In this document: piece after piece, positions 17,705-26,896 of the stretch
Layout of the letters: each line of letters begins with the position of its first letter
Position numbering within the stretch: position 1 is the first letter of the stretch
From: Yinghuangia soli
GTDB taxonomy: Bacteria > Actinomycetota > Actinomycetes > Streptomycetales > Streptomycetaceae
Length of the DNA: 64,000 nucleotides
Reading direction: 5' to 3'
Assembly: GCF_021502675.1 (NCBI RefSeq)
Contig: NZ_JAKFHA010000045.1
Location: 1-64,000, forward strand
Notes under the pieces: generated by a model
Database searches by the model: none
What the model was told of the DNA's origin: nothing
Seen by the model: only the letters and a program-made list of their open reading frames with translations
Made by a program: the position numbers and the translations under genes

Positions 17705-18144
17705 CAGCGTCCGGCGGGCTTGCCGCGCAGCGCCATGAACTGCAGGTCGGCGAACGCGGCGACGACCACGGCCTGCATGATCGCCCACGTGGTGCCGACC
17801 GTGGTCGGGCTGAACGTCCCGGTCACCGCCATCGCGATGCTGGCGGCCACCCACGCGAGGTTGCCCGCGGCAATGACGCCGACCGCGGTCCGGTTGACGA
17901 CACCCTGCCGGGCCACGGCGGCCACGCCGACCGAGTACACGAGCAGGAAGGCGCCGATCGCGTACAGCGTGCTCGCCGGTATGCCCAGCACCGAGTCGAG
18001 GACCTGCGCGAGACCGAGGTACGCGACGGCGTTGGCACCGGTGACGGCCGCGTCCAGCCACAGGACCGACCTCGTGAAGCGGGGGCGGTCGGCCCGGTAG
18101 GTGCGCAGCCCGCCGATGGTCATTCCGATGGCGTTGGTCGACAT
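17704..18144 (-). CDS. Four-TM integral membrane protein
   Basis: 146 residues from the ATG at 18144, chosen because GAAAGGA lies ten bases upstream; the GTG at 18153 is almost on top of that site. Four hydrophobic segments are visible: SVLWLDAAVTGANAVAYLGL, TLYAIGAFLLVYSVGVAAVA, AVGVIAAGNLAWVAASIAMA and TWAIMQAVVVAAFADLQF, with a short basic tail. The family is one of the small unassigned actinobacterial membrane proteins (SPW/DoxX-like in size). Function not recognised. Confidence 0.65.
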   Translation of the reverse strand: MSTNAIGMTIGGLRTYRADRPRFTRSVLWLDAAVTGANAVAYLGLAQVLDSVLGIPASTLYAIGAFLLVYSVGVAAVARQGVVNRTAVGVIAAGNLAWVAASIAMAVTGTFSPTTVGTTWAIMQAVVVAAFADLQFMALRGKPAGR

Positions 18145-18288
18145 GACCGTCACGTCCTTTCGTCTGCATTCAGTCGCTCTTGTGCGGTGACATGAACGCT
18201 AGAAGCGACGCAGACGCCCGGAATCAGTCGTCTATAGGTAACTCGGGTACGTAACCCAGGCAGATGCCCGGGCAGGCGACGCGACGCC

Positions 18289-18933
18289 TCAACGGCGGCC
18301 GCTGCGCCCGGCCTGCTCCGCCTTGGCCGCCACGCGCTCGCGCAGCGCTGCCCGTACTTCCGGCCACTCGTCCGCGACCACCGAGAACATCGCGGAGTCG
18401 CGCAGGAGGCCCTCCTCGCCGGGCGCCCACGAGGCGCTCCAACTGCGCAGCACCCCTTCGAAGCGGGCACCGAGCCGCGCGATTGCGGCCCGCGATCGCT
18501 CGTTGCGGGCATCGGTTTTCAGGTCGACGCGGGCCAGCCCCAACGTCTCGAAGGCATGGGCGAAGAGCAGATACTTCGCCTCTGCATTGATCGCCGTACC
18601 CTGCGCCGACGCGGCGAGCCAGGTGCCACCGATCTCGACCGCGTACAAAGCCGACTGCCCCGGAAGCGCACGCGGCTCCAGAAAGCTGGTGCTCCCGACC
18701 GCAGCGCCATCGCTCACCCGGATCTGCGCGAGCGGTGTCCATCCGTACTGCGCCCGTCCGAGCGTGGTCTCCACGTACTCCGCGACATCCGTGGCTCGCG
18801 GCACCAGCGTGTAGCCGTAGTTCGTGCGGTCCTCTTCCGCAGCCCGAACCAGATCCGGTACGTGCGCCTGCGACAAACGCTCCAATCGGACGAATTCCCC
18901 GCACAGCACCGGCACATCAACAGGCAAAGCCAT
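18289..18933 (-). CDS. GNAT-family N-acetyltransferase (RimJ/RimL type)
   Basis: 214 residues from the ATG at 18933 behind an excellent GAGGAGG site. It opens [15 protein letters not shown] as RimJ/RimL-like enzymes do. The core strand is [20 protein letters not shown], where the Q/R-x-x-G-x-A acetyl-CoA loop appears as AQGTAIN, followed by [20 protein letters not shown]-type residues ([18 protein letters not shown]). The role is acetyl transfer from acetyl-CoA to a protein N-terminus or small amine. Specificity cannot be read from sequence. Confidence 0.85.
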   Translation of the reverse strand: MALPVDVPVLCGEFVRLERLSQAHVPDLVRAAEEDRTNYGYTLVPRATDVAEYVETTLGRAQYGWTPLAQIRVSDGAAVGSTSFLEPRALPGQSALYAVEIGGTWLAASAQGTAINAEAKYLLFAHAFETLGLARVDLKTDARNERSRAAIARLGARFEGVLRSWSASWAPGEEGLLRDSAMFSVVADEWPEVRAALRERVAAKAEQAGRSGRR

Positions 18934-19076
18934 CGCACGCCTCCTCATCGTTCCCGGCATTGGCACCTTCCCCGCGGGCGCGCAGGCAGGTTGCCGGATC
19001 GTCGCAGGGCCAGGTCCCTCGGATCCTCTTGATGAAACTCGGTGCCGCAGATCCTGGTCGGACGCGAGCAGCCCGG

Positions 19077-19763
19077 TCAACCGGAATACGGCTCGCTCGG
19101 CGGCCATGCGCCGGCGAGCAGCCGCTCGGCCTCCGCGATGATCGCCCGGTTGCGCTCGGCGGGCGGGAGCCGCTTGTCCGCGGGCACATACGCGGGATCG
19201 CGTACGAGCTCTGCCAGCGGCCCCAGCGCCACGACTTCACCCAGAGCGGCCCATCCGTCGTACGCCATCACCTCGCCGCCGGCGAGCGGCGCCATGCTGC
19301 CGTTCGCGATCAGCCGGAGCCACCAGCGCACCAGTTCCCAGCGGATCTCGGTGTGGTCGGCGGGCAGTTCCGGGGTGATGCCCAACTCGTCGAGCACCTG
19401 CTCGAACAGCCCGACCGCCTGCCGCTGCTCCCGCACGCGCAGACCTGCCAGCGTCGGCAGCGTCGGGGCTTCCACATCGAGGACGAGCGCGACCAGCCCG
19501 GCCTGCACGAGCTGCTCGTCGTCGACCCGGCGTCCGAGGATGCGCTCGAGGGCGAGCATCCGGAGGTAGTGGACGGCTTCCTCGGCGGTGGTCGCGTCGG
19601 GGAGGTGCGGCGTGGTGAACGCGGTTACGGTCTCGCCCTCGACGATGTACGTCCAGAAGTCGACGGTCGAGCGGGGCTCGAACGGTGCGTCGGACCGGCC
19701 GGTGAATTCAGAGCCGTCCCCGCAGGTCCTCGTCGCTGCCGTGCCGCCAGTCCGGCCAGCCAT
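19077..19763 (-). CDS. Unrecognised protein overlapping a SUKH-like gene
   Basis: 228 residues from an ATG at 19763 inside the upstream gene. The well-biased part begins after that gene's stop, at [20 protein letters not shown]. No ATG, GTG or TTG occurs in frame between the upstream stop and that point, so either translation starts inside the upstream gene or the two pieces were once one frame. The body is helical and acidic ([38 protein letters not shown]). No domain recognised. Confidence 0.5.
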   Translation of the reverse strand: MAGRTGGTAATRTCGDGSEFTGRSDAPFEPRSTVDFWTYIVEGETVTAFTTPHLPDATTAEEAVHYLRMLALERILGRRVDDEQLVQAGLVALVLDVEAPTLPTLAGLRVREQRQAVGLFEQVLDELGITPELPADHTEIRWELVRWWLRLIANGSMAPLAGGEVMAYDGWAALGEVVALGPLAELVRDPAYVPADKRLPPAERNRAIIAEAERLLAGAWPPSEPYSG

Positions 19764-19944
19764 CGCCCAGCGGCAGCCCGGCGGACAGAAACACGCGGTG
19801 GTCCGCCGCGAACCGGAACCCGAACCGCGCCTCGACGTCGTCCAACTCCTCGGCAGTGAGCCCGGGCTCGATCGCGGCACCGAGCATGCGTTGGAGACCC
19901 CGGGCAGCTTCCAGGGTGAGCGGTGACGACGGCGTACGGGACAT
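19708..19944 (-). CDS. Short SUKH/SMI1-like protein, probably truncated
   Basis: 78 residues. The sequence LTAEELDDVEARFGFRFAAD and [19 protein letters not shown] is the N-terminal half of a common actinobacterial SMI1/KNR4-type protein. Full-length relatives continue for roughly another 100 residues after the DWR segment, whereas here a TGA follows LRGRL. The downstream gene overlaps it in another frame. It may be a degraded immunity-type gene fused by frameshift with its neighbour, or a genuine short form. Confidence 0.55.
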   Translation of the reverse strand: MSRTPSSPLTLEAARGLQRMLGAAIEPGLTAEELDDVEARFGFRFAADHRVFLSAGLPLGDGWPDWRHGSDEDLRGRL

Positions 19945-19953
19945 TCCCGCAGC

Positions 19954-21372
19954 CTAGACGGGTGGTCGAGCAGCGTCGGCGATCCGGACCGCGATCGGCT
20001 GTCCGGGGCTGATGCTCGTCGACGTCAGGTAAATGCCGCCGTCGAACCATGCGTACCAGAGGGAATAGCCCTCGAACACTTTGTCCGGGGACGGCCCCGA
20101 GGCCCACTTCCGCCAGGTGCCGTCCTGAGGCGATAGCCACCACACGGTGAACGGCTCCTTGTCGTAGCTGTCGCCGATCTGCAGGACGTGGACGCCGGCA
20201 GGACCGGCATCGATCACGCGGAGATCCAGGAGGGAGTGGTAGTCGTCCTCCTTGCCGGGCAGGGGCGTGGTCCACTTGGTGGCGCCTGTCTTCAGGTCCA
20301 CGGCCTTGACACCGACGCGCTCGTCCTTCCCGCGCCCGATTTCTGTACGGGTGTAGAACACGCCCGCGGCGACATGCAGAAGGGACTCTTCCTGCGACCT
20401 GCCGAGCCTGAAGGTCTCCGGGGACGCGTCAGGGTCGTCGGGCTTGTTGACCTCGATCGTGCGCTTCGGGCGGCCCTTGTCGTCGACGACGACGATCGAA
20501 CGGGCGAGCCCCTTCGTGTGCAGCACAGAGAACGCCGGCGGGTCGAGGCTGACGGCGGAGATCCGCTCGGCGCCGCGCGGCACAACGGGGCCTCCCCAGC
20601 GCATCGCGCCGGTGGCCGCGTCCAACGAAGCCCCCCAGCCCGCCCGTTGGGCGTCCATCGGCCACACGCTGACGAGGACAGTCGAATTGTCGGCGAGTGC
20701 GCCGGTCGTGAACGCCTGTTCCAAACCGATGGCCTTGGCCGACCACGACCACCGCAACTTGCCGTCGGCGATGTCGTACGTGTGGACGTCACCGTCCCCG
20801 GCAGCGACGACCATGTGGTCGGTGACGACCAGTTGCATGGTCGTGCCGTACCTCAGGGTTCGGCCGGGCCGACCATCGTTCCACAGGAGCGTGAACGGCA
20901 CGGTGAAGCGCAGCTTCCCGGTCGTGAGGTCGACGAGGCCGACGTTAGAGCAGGTGTCCCCGGCGCCCCAGGCGACAGCGGCCAGGGTCTCGGAGGCCGA
21001 GGTGCTCATGCCGCAGATCCGAGGCTCCGGCCCCGGCAGCGGGACGGCTTCGGCCTTGCCGTCCGAGGCCGAGTAGCGGACCAGGCCGTCGGTCCAGGTA
21101 CCGACGTAGAGCGCGTCTTTGGTGATCCAGCGCCCGAACACCGCGTTCCGCGGGCTGTCGTTTGCCGGCACACTCCACTTCACCGTGAGATCGCCCGCCG
21201 GCGGAACCTCGCTGGGCACGACCGGCGCGGGGGTGTTCGCCGACTGCGCCGGGCTGTCGTCCTTTGCGTCCTTCGCATTGCTGCAGCCGACCAGCGCCAG
21301 GGCGAGCACGCCGACGACGAGCATGTGCAGGGGACGACGCCGACGCGCCCCGGAGATCACTGTCATACGCAA
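19954..21372 (-). CDS. PQQ-like beta-propeller lipoprotein
   Basis: 472 residues. A lipoprotein signal peptide (RRRRPLHMLVVGVLALALVGC) ends in the lipobox LVGC at about residue 30. An Asp/Ser/Pro linker and repeated propeller blades follow, with the Ala/Gly-x-x-G-x-x-x-W type element (DIADGKLRWSWSAK, DAATGAMRWGGP, DLKTGATKWTTPLPG). PQQ-like propellers in such lipoproteins normally serve as binding or scaffold domains outside the membrane and need not hold PQQ. It lies nine bases downstream of the SUKH-like gene's start region on the same strand. Confidence 0.8.
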   Translation of the reverse strand: MRMTVISGARRRRPLHMLVVGVLALALVGCSNAKDAKDDSPAQSANTPAPVVPSEVPPAGDLTVKWSVPANDSPRNAVFGRWITKDALYVGTWTDGLVRYSASDGKAEAVPLPGPEPRICGMSTSASETLAAVAWGAGDTCSNVGLVDLTTGKLRFTVPFTLLWNDGRPGRTLRYGTTMQLVVTDHMVVAAGDGDVHTYDIADGKLRWSWSAKAIGLEQAFTTGALADNSTVLVSVWPMDAQRAGWGASLDAATGAMRWGGPVVPRGAERISAVSLDPPAFSVLHTKGLARSIVVVDDKGRPKRTIEVNKPDDPDASPETFRLGRSQEESLLHVAAGVFYTRTEIGRGKDERVGVKAVDLKTGATKWTTPLPGKEDDYHSLLDLRVIDAGPAGVHVLQIGDSYDKEPFTVWWLSPQDGTWRKWASGPSPDKVFEGYSLWYAWFDGGIYLTSTSISPGQPIAVRIADAARPPV

Positions 21373-21644
21373 CAGGCTCGTGCAACAGCGCCTCCGCGCT
21401 GTGCGGAATATCCACGCAGCGCGAAGCGGGCGGTGCCAGGCCCCGGCCGAGGCGGGCAGGACACCCGCCGGTAAGCGGGGAAGCGGAATTCGGGGCTGAG
21501 GCGGATTCCGGAGCCACGGACGTGGGTGGGCGCCGAGCGCGTGTTGGCGAGCGGAGACGGCGGCGGGCGGGACATCCCGGCAGCCTGGACAACCGGTACG
21601 GTCACGGGACGACCGACAGGCAGAGCGGCAGGCGGTGGAGCGAC

Positions 21645-21956
21645 GTGGTCGAACTGCGGTGTGAAGTGGTTCGCTGGGTGGACGACGAGCCGTTCCCCGG
21701 CTGGGTCGAGGTGCAGTTCACGGACGCGGCGGGGCGGCGCTGGGCGGTGTTCGACAAGCCGCCGATCTTCCGGGCAGCGGCCGATCTGGGCCCGGATTCG
21801 TCCTATCCGGTCGCGGCCTCCATCGCCTGCGTGGTGTGCGAGGGAAGCGAGTCGCCGGACGGCGGCACGGTGACCGTCTCGACCTCGCCGCACGGAGTCG
21901 CGACGCCGGACGGGCGGGACGAGTTCACGGTCTGGTGGGAACAGCTCGTCCGCTGA
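21645..21956 (+). CDS. Small protein of unknown function
   Basis: 103 residues from a GTG at 21645 with GGTGGAG just upstream. VELRCEVVRWVDDEPFPGWV opens a compact beta-rich domain. FDKPPIFRAAADLGPDSSYP and IACVVCEGSE follow, ending FTVWWEQLVR. The form is typical of short Streptomyces proteins without assigned function. It is convergent with the lanthipeptide ABC transporter gene, 27 bases away. Confidence 0.6.
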   Translation: MVELRCEVVRWVDDEPFPGWVEVQFTDAAGRRWAVFDKPPIFRAAADLGPDSSYPVAASIACVVCEGSESPDGGTVTVSTSPHGVATPDGRDEFTVWWEQLVR

Positions 21957-21983
21957 GTGCGAGCCGAGGGCGCCGGGCCGTGA

Positions 21984-23801
21984 TCAGGTGCGGGCCGGGG
22001 GTGTGGCCGGTTGGGACCAGTGGCCGATGAGGTCGGTGTAGAGGGGACTTCGGGTCAGGAGGTCCTCGTGGGTGCCTACCGTGGGGAGGTGGCCGTCCAT
22101 GAGGAGGATTTGGTCGGCTCTCCGGGCGCTGTCCATGCGGTGGGCGATGACGATGAGGGCACCGGGGCGGGCGGCGAAGGCGGTTTCGGCCAGGGCTTCG
22201 GTGCCGGGGTCCAGGTGGCAGGTTGCCTCGTCGAGGATGACGAGGCGGGCCGGGGAGACGAAGGTGCGGGCGAGGGCGATGAGTTGGCGTTCGCCCGCGG
22301 AGAGTGCGGCGGGGTCGGGGATGTCGGCTTCGTAGCCGCCCAGGCGAGCCACGAGGTCGCGGCAGCCGACGAGGCGTACGGCGCGGTCGAGTTCGGCGTC
22401 GGTGGCGGCGGGCTGGAGGTACGCGATGTTCTCGCGGACGGTGCCAGCGAATACGTAGGCCTCTTGCGGGACGACCGCGATCTCGCGGCGGAGGCGTTCC
22501 TCGTCCAGCGCGGAGATGGGTGCGCCGCGCAGCAGGATCGTGCCGTGGAGGGGGCGGAGGAGCCCGGCGAGGAGGGCGGCGAGGGTGGATTTGCCGATGC
22601 CGCTGGGGCCGACGATGGCCAGGTGGCCGCGTTCGGGGACGGACAGGGACAGGTTCTGGACGACCGGGGCTGCGTGCGGGCCGTAGGCGAAGGTGACGTC
22701 GCGGACGGCGAGGGCTGCCGGGCGGGCCGGGCGGCCGTTGGCGTCGAGGAGTGAGGCGGCGGACGGGGCGTCGGTGGGCGTGTGCGAGGGCGGGGTCGCG
22801 GGCGGCGCGCCGGATTCGGCCAGGCGGCCTGCCACGACGCCCAGTTCGAGGATCCAGTCGCCGACGGTCGCGGTCAGGGTGCGGAGGGCCGGGGAGAGCT
22901 CTTTGACGAGGTAGAGGACGGCGCCGGCCACCTCGCCCGGGGAGAGGGTGCCTTCGCGGAGGAGGCGCGGTGCGGCGAGCAGGAGGATCAGCAGCGGGAG
23001 TTGCCCGCCCAGGCCGACGATGAGGAGCCGGAGGGCGGACGCACGGGCCAGGGCGCGGGCGGCCTTGGCCTGGGCTTCGATGGCGGTGGAGAGTTCGGCG
23101 GTGACGCGGTCCTGGGCGCCCAGCGCGATCACGTCGCGCAGGCCGTCGACGATGCGGCCGGTGTCGGTCGCGATGCGTTCGTCGGCGAGGACGAGGGCGC
23201 GGCGGCGGGCGGCGAGGGGGCCGAGGAGGCGGACGAACAGCCAGGCCGCGGGGAGGAGGGGGAGGAGGACCAGGGGCAGGATGATCGGGGCCAGGACGGC
23301 CAGGCCTACTAGTGCGGCAATGATCGTGACGACTAGTTGGCGGAGCGTCCGGATCAGGGACGCGGTGAGGTTGCGGCAGCTCTCGACTTGCTCGGTGAGC
23401 CGGGCGACGGCCGCGGTGGGGTCGGTGGACGCCCGGTCGCCGGACACCGCGGTGTCGAGCGCGCCGCCCACGACCCGGCGTACGAGGGCATCGCGGAGCG
23501 GTTCGACGACCGCCGCGAGGTGCGGGAACATCGCGTAGGTGGCGGCGACGCGGATGAGCATCGCCAGGCCCAGGACGGCGAGGAGTGCGAAGCCGACGCC
23601 GTTGCGGCCGGCCAGGAAGCCCTGGTCGAGGGAGGCCGCGACGAGTGCGCCGGAGAGCAGGGCCGGCGCGCCTTCGAGTGCGGACCAGGCGAGGACGCGG
23701 AGCAAGGGGCCCTTGCGGTGGCGGAGTTCGCCCTGGATGAGGTTCCGGCCGGCGCGTATGCCGCCCGGGTCGTTCGGGCCCGCGTGGCGCGGCTTGGTCA
23801 T
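21984..23801 (-). CDS. ABC transporter, fused permease/ATPase (lanthipeptide cluster, second half)
   Basis: 605 residues from the ATG at 23801, with GAGGT eight bases upstream; a TTG at 23825 overlapping the previous stop is possible. A six-helix exporter domain (about 25-310) precedes the ATPase: Walker A GPSGIGKST, signature LSAGERQ, Walker B RLVILDEATCHLD, and an H-loop IAHRMD. The signature has Ala for the usual second Gly, still common in exporters. It would form a heterodimer with the adjacent transporter, as RamA/RamB do for SapB. There is no C39 peptidase domain, so leader removal must be done elsewhere. Confidence 0.88.
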   Translation of the reverse strand: MTKPRHAGPNDPGGIRAGRNLIQGELRHRKGPLLRVLAWSALEGAPALLSGALVAASLDQGFLAGRNGVGFALLAVLGLAMLIRVAATYAMFPHLAAVVEPLRDALVRRVVGGALDTAVSGDRASTDPTAAVARLTEQVESCRNLTASLIRTLRQLVVTIIAALVGLAVLAPIILPLVLLPLLPAAWLFVRLLGPLAARRRALVLADERIATDTGRIVDGLRDVIALGAQDRVTAELSTAIEAQAKAARALARASALRLLIVGLGGQLPLLILLLAAPRLLREGTLSPGEVAGAVLYLVKELSPALRTLTATVGDWILELGVVAGRLAESGAPPATPPSHTPTDAPSAASLLDANGRPARPAALAVRDVTFAYGPHAAPVVQNLSLSVPERGHLAIVGPSGIGKSTLAALLAGLLRPLHGTILLRGAPISALDEERLRREIAVVPQEAYVFAGTVRENIAYLQPAATDAELDRAVRLVGCRDLVARLGGYEADIPDPAALSAGERQLIALARTFVSPARLVILDEATCHLDPGTEALAETAFAARPGALIVIAHRMDSARRADQILLMDGHLPTVGTHEDLLTRSPLYTDLIGHWSQPATPPART

Positions 23802-23821
23802 GCCGGAGTACCTCGAGTCTT

Positions 23822-26464
23822 TCAAGTCTTGTCGTCCTGTGCCGCATCCGCATCCGCGTCCGAGGAGGGGGTCGGGGAGGGGACCGCGGAGGGGCTACGG
23901 GACGGGGGAGGGGTGGTGGGGTTCGGCGCCGGATCGTGGTCGGTGCCCGCGCCCGGCGCCGGACGGGTCGCGCGCGGGGGACGAGGAGGGCGCGCCCCGC
24001 GCGGCGGATTCGGGAAAGCGGATGGACCGGCCGGGTCGCCGAGCGGCGGAAGCGCGGTACGGGCGCTGCCGTGGTCGTCCCGGAGCGGAGTCCGAGGGGC
24101 GGATCCACGCGCGGCCTGAGGGGCCTGAGGGGCCTGCGGAGCCGCGGCGTCGCTCGGCTGGTCCGCGGGGTGGGTGCGGTGGGTGAGGTCCGCGGCGGGC
24201 TCGTTCGGGGACGTCGATCGACCGTGCGCGGACTGCGCGTTGCCGGAGTCCGTCTCCCGGGCGTGGGTCTCGCCCTGCCGGGGCGGGGGGACGGAACCGG
24301 CGTGCTTGGTGGCTTCGGCGCGCCTGGCCGATTCTGCGGCAGATGCGCCGGTGGCCTCGGAAGATCGACGTTCGGTGCGGTCGTGCGGCGCGGACGGCGT
24401 GCCGGGATCGGCAGGGGACCGCGGGGGTGTGGCGCTCTTGCCCGACAGCAGTACGCCGCGGGTCCGGGTGTCGCCGGCCGGCCTGCCCGATTCGCGGGGG
24501 CCGGGGGGCTTCCGGCCGGGCGGGACCGGTGCCGTGGATTTCCTCGGAGCCGGAGCCGGAGCCGGTGCCGGAGCCGCCGGTTCCGCGGACTTCGTGCGGT
24601 CGCCGGTGCTCGCCGGGCGGTTCTTCTCCATGTCCGACCCCCGTCGCTCCGCAGCATCACCGCGGCGCGCGACGAGCGCGTCCAGCGCGCTGAAGGGTGC
24701 CGCCGCCTCGAACTTGCCCATCGGGCGGAACTGGTCGGCCGGTTCGTCCCGGGCCGCAGCGGAATCACCGGCGAACACCGCGCGGTACGCCGCATCGCTC
24801 CACAGTTCCTCGTGCGTCCCGACCGCCCGCACCCGGCCGCCGTCCAGCCACGCGACCCGGTCGGCCTGCGCTGCGGCGGTGGCCCGGTGCGCGACCACGA
24901 TCCGGGTACGGCCCGCCAGCCGCCGCCGGAACGCGTCCATCACCTGGTGCTCGGTCACCATGTCCAGACCGGACGTCGCATCGTCCAGGACCAGCACCCG
25001 GGCATCCTGGGCCACCGCCCGCGCAAGCCCGAGGCGCTGCACCTCGCCGCCGGACAGGCCGAGCCCGTCCACCGGGGTGGCGTACCCCTCGGGAAGCCGC
25101 AGGACGAAGTCGTCGGCCTGCGCGATTGCCGCCGCCCGGCCGATGTCGCCGGCCCCCGCGCCGGGCCGCCCGTACCCCAGCGCGTCGCGCAGGTCGGTGC
25201 CCAGCAGGGCCGGGTCGGGGAACGCGTACGCCACGGCCCGGCGCAGTTCGCCGCGGGCGAGCGCGGTCACCGGCATGCCGTCCACGCGCACTTCGCCGAC
25301 GTCCGGATCGTGTAGGCGGCCGGGCAGCGCGGCCAGCACGGACTTGCCGGAGCCGCTGGCGCCGACCAGCGCCAGGCACGTCCCGGCGGCCACGGTCAGC
25401 TCGACGCCGGACAGCAGCGTCCGGTCCGCGGCCCGCACCGTGACGTTGTGGAAGCTCAACTCGCCCTGCCCCGCGGGCAGGACCCTCTTGGGCCCGTGCG
25501 GGGCGGCGGGCACGGACAGGAGTTCGTCCGTACGCCGCCGCCCCGCACGCGCGTGCGCCACCCCGACCAGGCTTTCCAGCTGCTCCAGGAAGCCGAGTCC
25601 GAGTGCCGCGTATCCCGCGGCTGCCACCAGGCCGCCGGGGGGGATCCGCCCCTCCGACAGAGCCCAACCGGCGACCGACAGCACCGCGAGTTCCACCACC
25701 GGTGCGAGCAGCAAGACCTGGGCGACGGCACGTCGTTGTGCGCGCCACAGGCCGTATCCGACGGCGGAAAGTTCACCGAGGGGCTGCAGGACGCGCGTCT
25801 CCTCGCGGTCGCGCGTGCCGCAGGCCCGGATGGTCCGGACGCCGCCGAGGGCGTCCGAAAGCCGTGCGGAGATCCGTCCCTGGACCTCCTGGTAACGCTC
25901 GAACAAGTGGGTCGCGTGGACCATGAAGGTCCGCACCACGACCAGCCCCGGCACCAGCCCGACCACGAACGCCGCGGCCAGCCAGGGGTCCAGGACGCCC
26001 AGCGCCACGATCCCGCCGAGCGAGGTCAGCAGCGCGCCGAGCGTGCCGATCAGGGCGGGCACCAGGCGGGCGGCATCCGGCGCGCCGCCGACCAGGCGAC
26101 CGGTCACATCGCCCGCGGGGTACGGATTGCGCCCCGCGGTGCCCAGCGCCACCACGTGCCCGGCGAGCCGGCGGCGCAGCCGCGCGGTCAGCGCGGCCGT
26201 CAGCGTCGGACCCGCCAACTCGCCGAGCAGGGCCGCGGCGAGGCCGAGCGCCAGCACCGCGGCGAGGGGCAGCAGCGCCGTACTCGCGCCGCCCCCGTCG
26301 AGGACCGTGTCGACCGCCCGGGAGGCTGCCGCAGGCAGCAGCAGGGCGGCGGCGGACGCGGCCGGCACCGAGACCAGCAGGGCGGTCATCGCCCACGGGG
26401 CGTGCCGCCACGCGGCCCGGAACCCGGTTCCGGAGTCGGCGAACCGTATTCCGGACCTGGCCAC
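23822..26464 (-). CDS. ABC transporter, fused permease/ATPase with long disordered tail
   Basis: 880 residues from a GTG at 26464 with AAAGGA eight bases upstream. A six-helix membrane domain (about 20-310) is followed by an ATPase with Walker A GASGSGKS, signature LSGGEVQRLG and Walker B RVLVLDDATSGLD. The Walker B catalytic Glu position is Asp, so this is likely the degenerate ATP site of a heterodimeric exporter. Residues about 580-880 are a Pro/Ala/Ser/Arg-rich low-complexity tail with PAPAPAPAP and APQAPQAPQ runs and no recognisable domain. Usual exporters end near residue 600. Located downstream of the precursor gene. Confidence 0.85.
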   Translation of the reverse strand: MARSGIRFADSGTGFRAAWRHAPWAMTALLVSVPAASAAALLLPAAASRAVDTVLDGGGASTALLPLAAVLALGLAAALLGELAGPTLTAALTARLRRRLAGHVVALGTAGRNPYPAGDVTGRLVGGAPDAARLVPALIGTLGALLTSLGGIVALGVLDPWLAAAFVVGLVPGLVVVRTFMVHATHLFERYQEVQGRISARLSDALGGVRTIRACGTRDREETRVLQPLGELSAVGYGLWRAQRRAVAQVLLLAPVVELAVLSVAGWALSEGRIPPGGLVAAAGYAALGLGFLEQLESLVGVAHARAGRRRTDELLSVPAAPHGPKRVLPAGQGELSFHNVTVRAADRTLLSGVELTVAAGTCLALVGASGSGKSVLAALPGRLHDPDVGEVRVDGMPVTALARGELRRAVAYAFPDPALLGTDLRDALGYGRPGAGAGDIGRAAAIAQADDFVLRLPEGYATPVDGLGLSGGEVQRLGLARAVAQDARVLVLDDATSGLDMVTEHQVMDAFRRRLAGRTRIVVAHRATAAAQADRVAWLDGGRVRAVGTHEELWSDAAYRAVFAGDSAAARDEPADQFRPMGKFEAAAPFSALDALVARRGDAAERRGSDMEKNRPASTGDRTKSAEPAAPAPAPAPAPRKSTAPVPPGRKPPGPRESGRPAGDTRTRGVLLSGKSATPPRSPADPGTPSAPHDRTERRSSEATGASAAESARRAEATKHAGSVPPPRQGETHARETDSGNAQSAHGRSTSPNEPAADLTHRTHPADQPSDAAAPQAPQAPQAARGSAPRTPLRDDHGSARTALPPLGDPAGPSAFPNPPRGARPPRPPRATRPAPGAGTDHDPAPNPTTPPPSRSPSAVPSPTPSSDADADAAQDDKT

Positions 26465-26525
26465 GGGAAAGTCCTTTCGAAGCGGGTATTTCGGGGATCT
26501 GTCTCGACTGGCAAGATGGCGGTGA

Positions 26526-26562
26526 AACCGGGAGTTCCTGATTCCGGCAGGAACTCCCGGTT
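26526..26562 (-). terminator. Hairpin between precursor gene and transporter gene
   Basis: A perfect 15-bp stem (26526-26540 with 26548-26562) closes a 7-nt loop about 70 bases past the precursor stop and 62 before the transporter start. A hairpin here commonly lets the precursor be made in excess over the downstream exporter genes by partial termination or by protecting the mRNA end. Confidence 0.65.
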
Positions 26563-26632
26563 CACCTCGTTCACTTGATCCACTTCACCTGCTGCCTCGC
26601 GGCAGCTGCCGCGGCACTGCGCCGCGGCGGCG

Positions 26633-26782
26633 TCAGCAGCCGATCGTGAAGATCAGGCAGGTGACGATCAGGCAGGTGAACTGGCAACCGCCGCCACCTC
26701 CGCCGTGGCCGCCGCCCAGCTCGACCGACTCGGTCTCCGGCAGGCGCTGCAGTGCCGCGAGGTCCGTCTCCAGGTTCTGCAT
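26633..26782 (-). CDS. Lanthipeptide precursor peptide (class IV type)
   Basis: 49 residues, too short for standard ORF calling. ATG at 26782 with GAAAGGA eight bases upstream. The leader is MQNLETDLAALQRLPETE followed by SVEL, with the LxxLQ-like helix and acidic residues common to lanthipeptide leaders. A Gly/His linker (GGGHGGGGGG) then leads to the core CQFTCLIVTCLIFTIGC. The core holds four Cys (33, 37, 42, 49) and three Thr (36, 41, 46), no Ser and no charged residue. That allows up to three methyllanthionine rings with one Cys left over. It lies between the S9 peptidase and the exporters, 115 bases after the peptidase stop. Ring topology and cleavage site cannot be read from sequence. 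Confidence 0.8.
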   Translation of the reverse strand: MQNLETDLAALQRLPETESVELGGGHGGGGGGCQFTCLIVTCLIFTIGC

Positions 26783-26896
26783 GATGGTGTCCTTTCGTGT
26801 CACGGACCGCCCCCCAATGGGTGTCCGCGGTATGTGGGCCGCGCCAAGGTGTGGTCCCGTGCGCGGGTGGTGCCGGGGCTCGAGCAGCCGGCAGGG

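Noticed and set aside
21925-24795. Minus-strand frame of 956 codons across both transporters
   Set aside because: It lies in an alternative frame of the two ABC genes and is almost entirely Arg/Pro; the Walker motifs are in the other frame.
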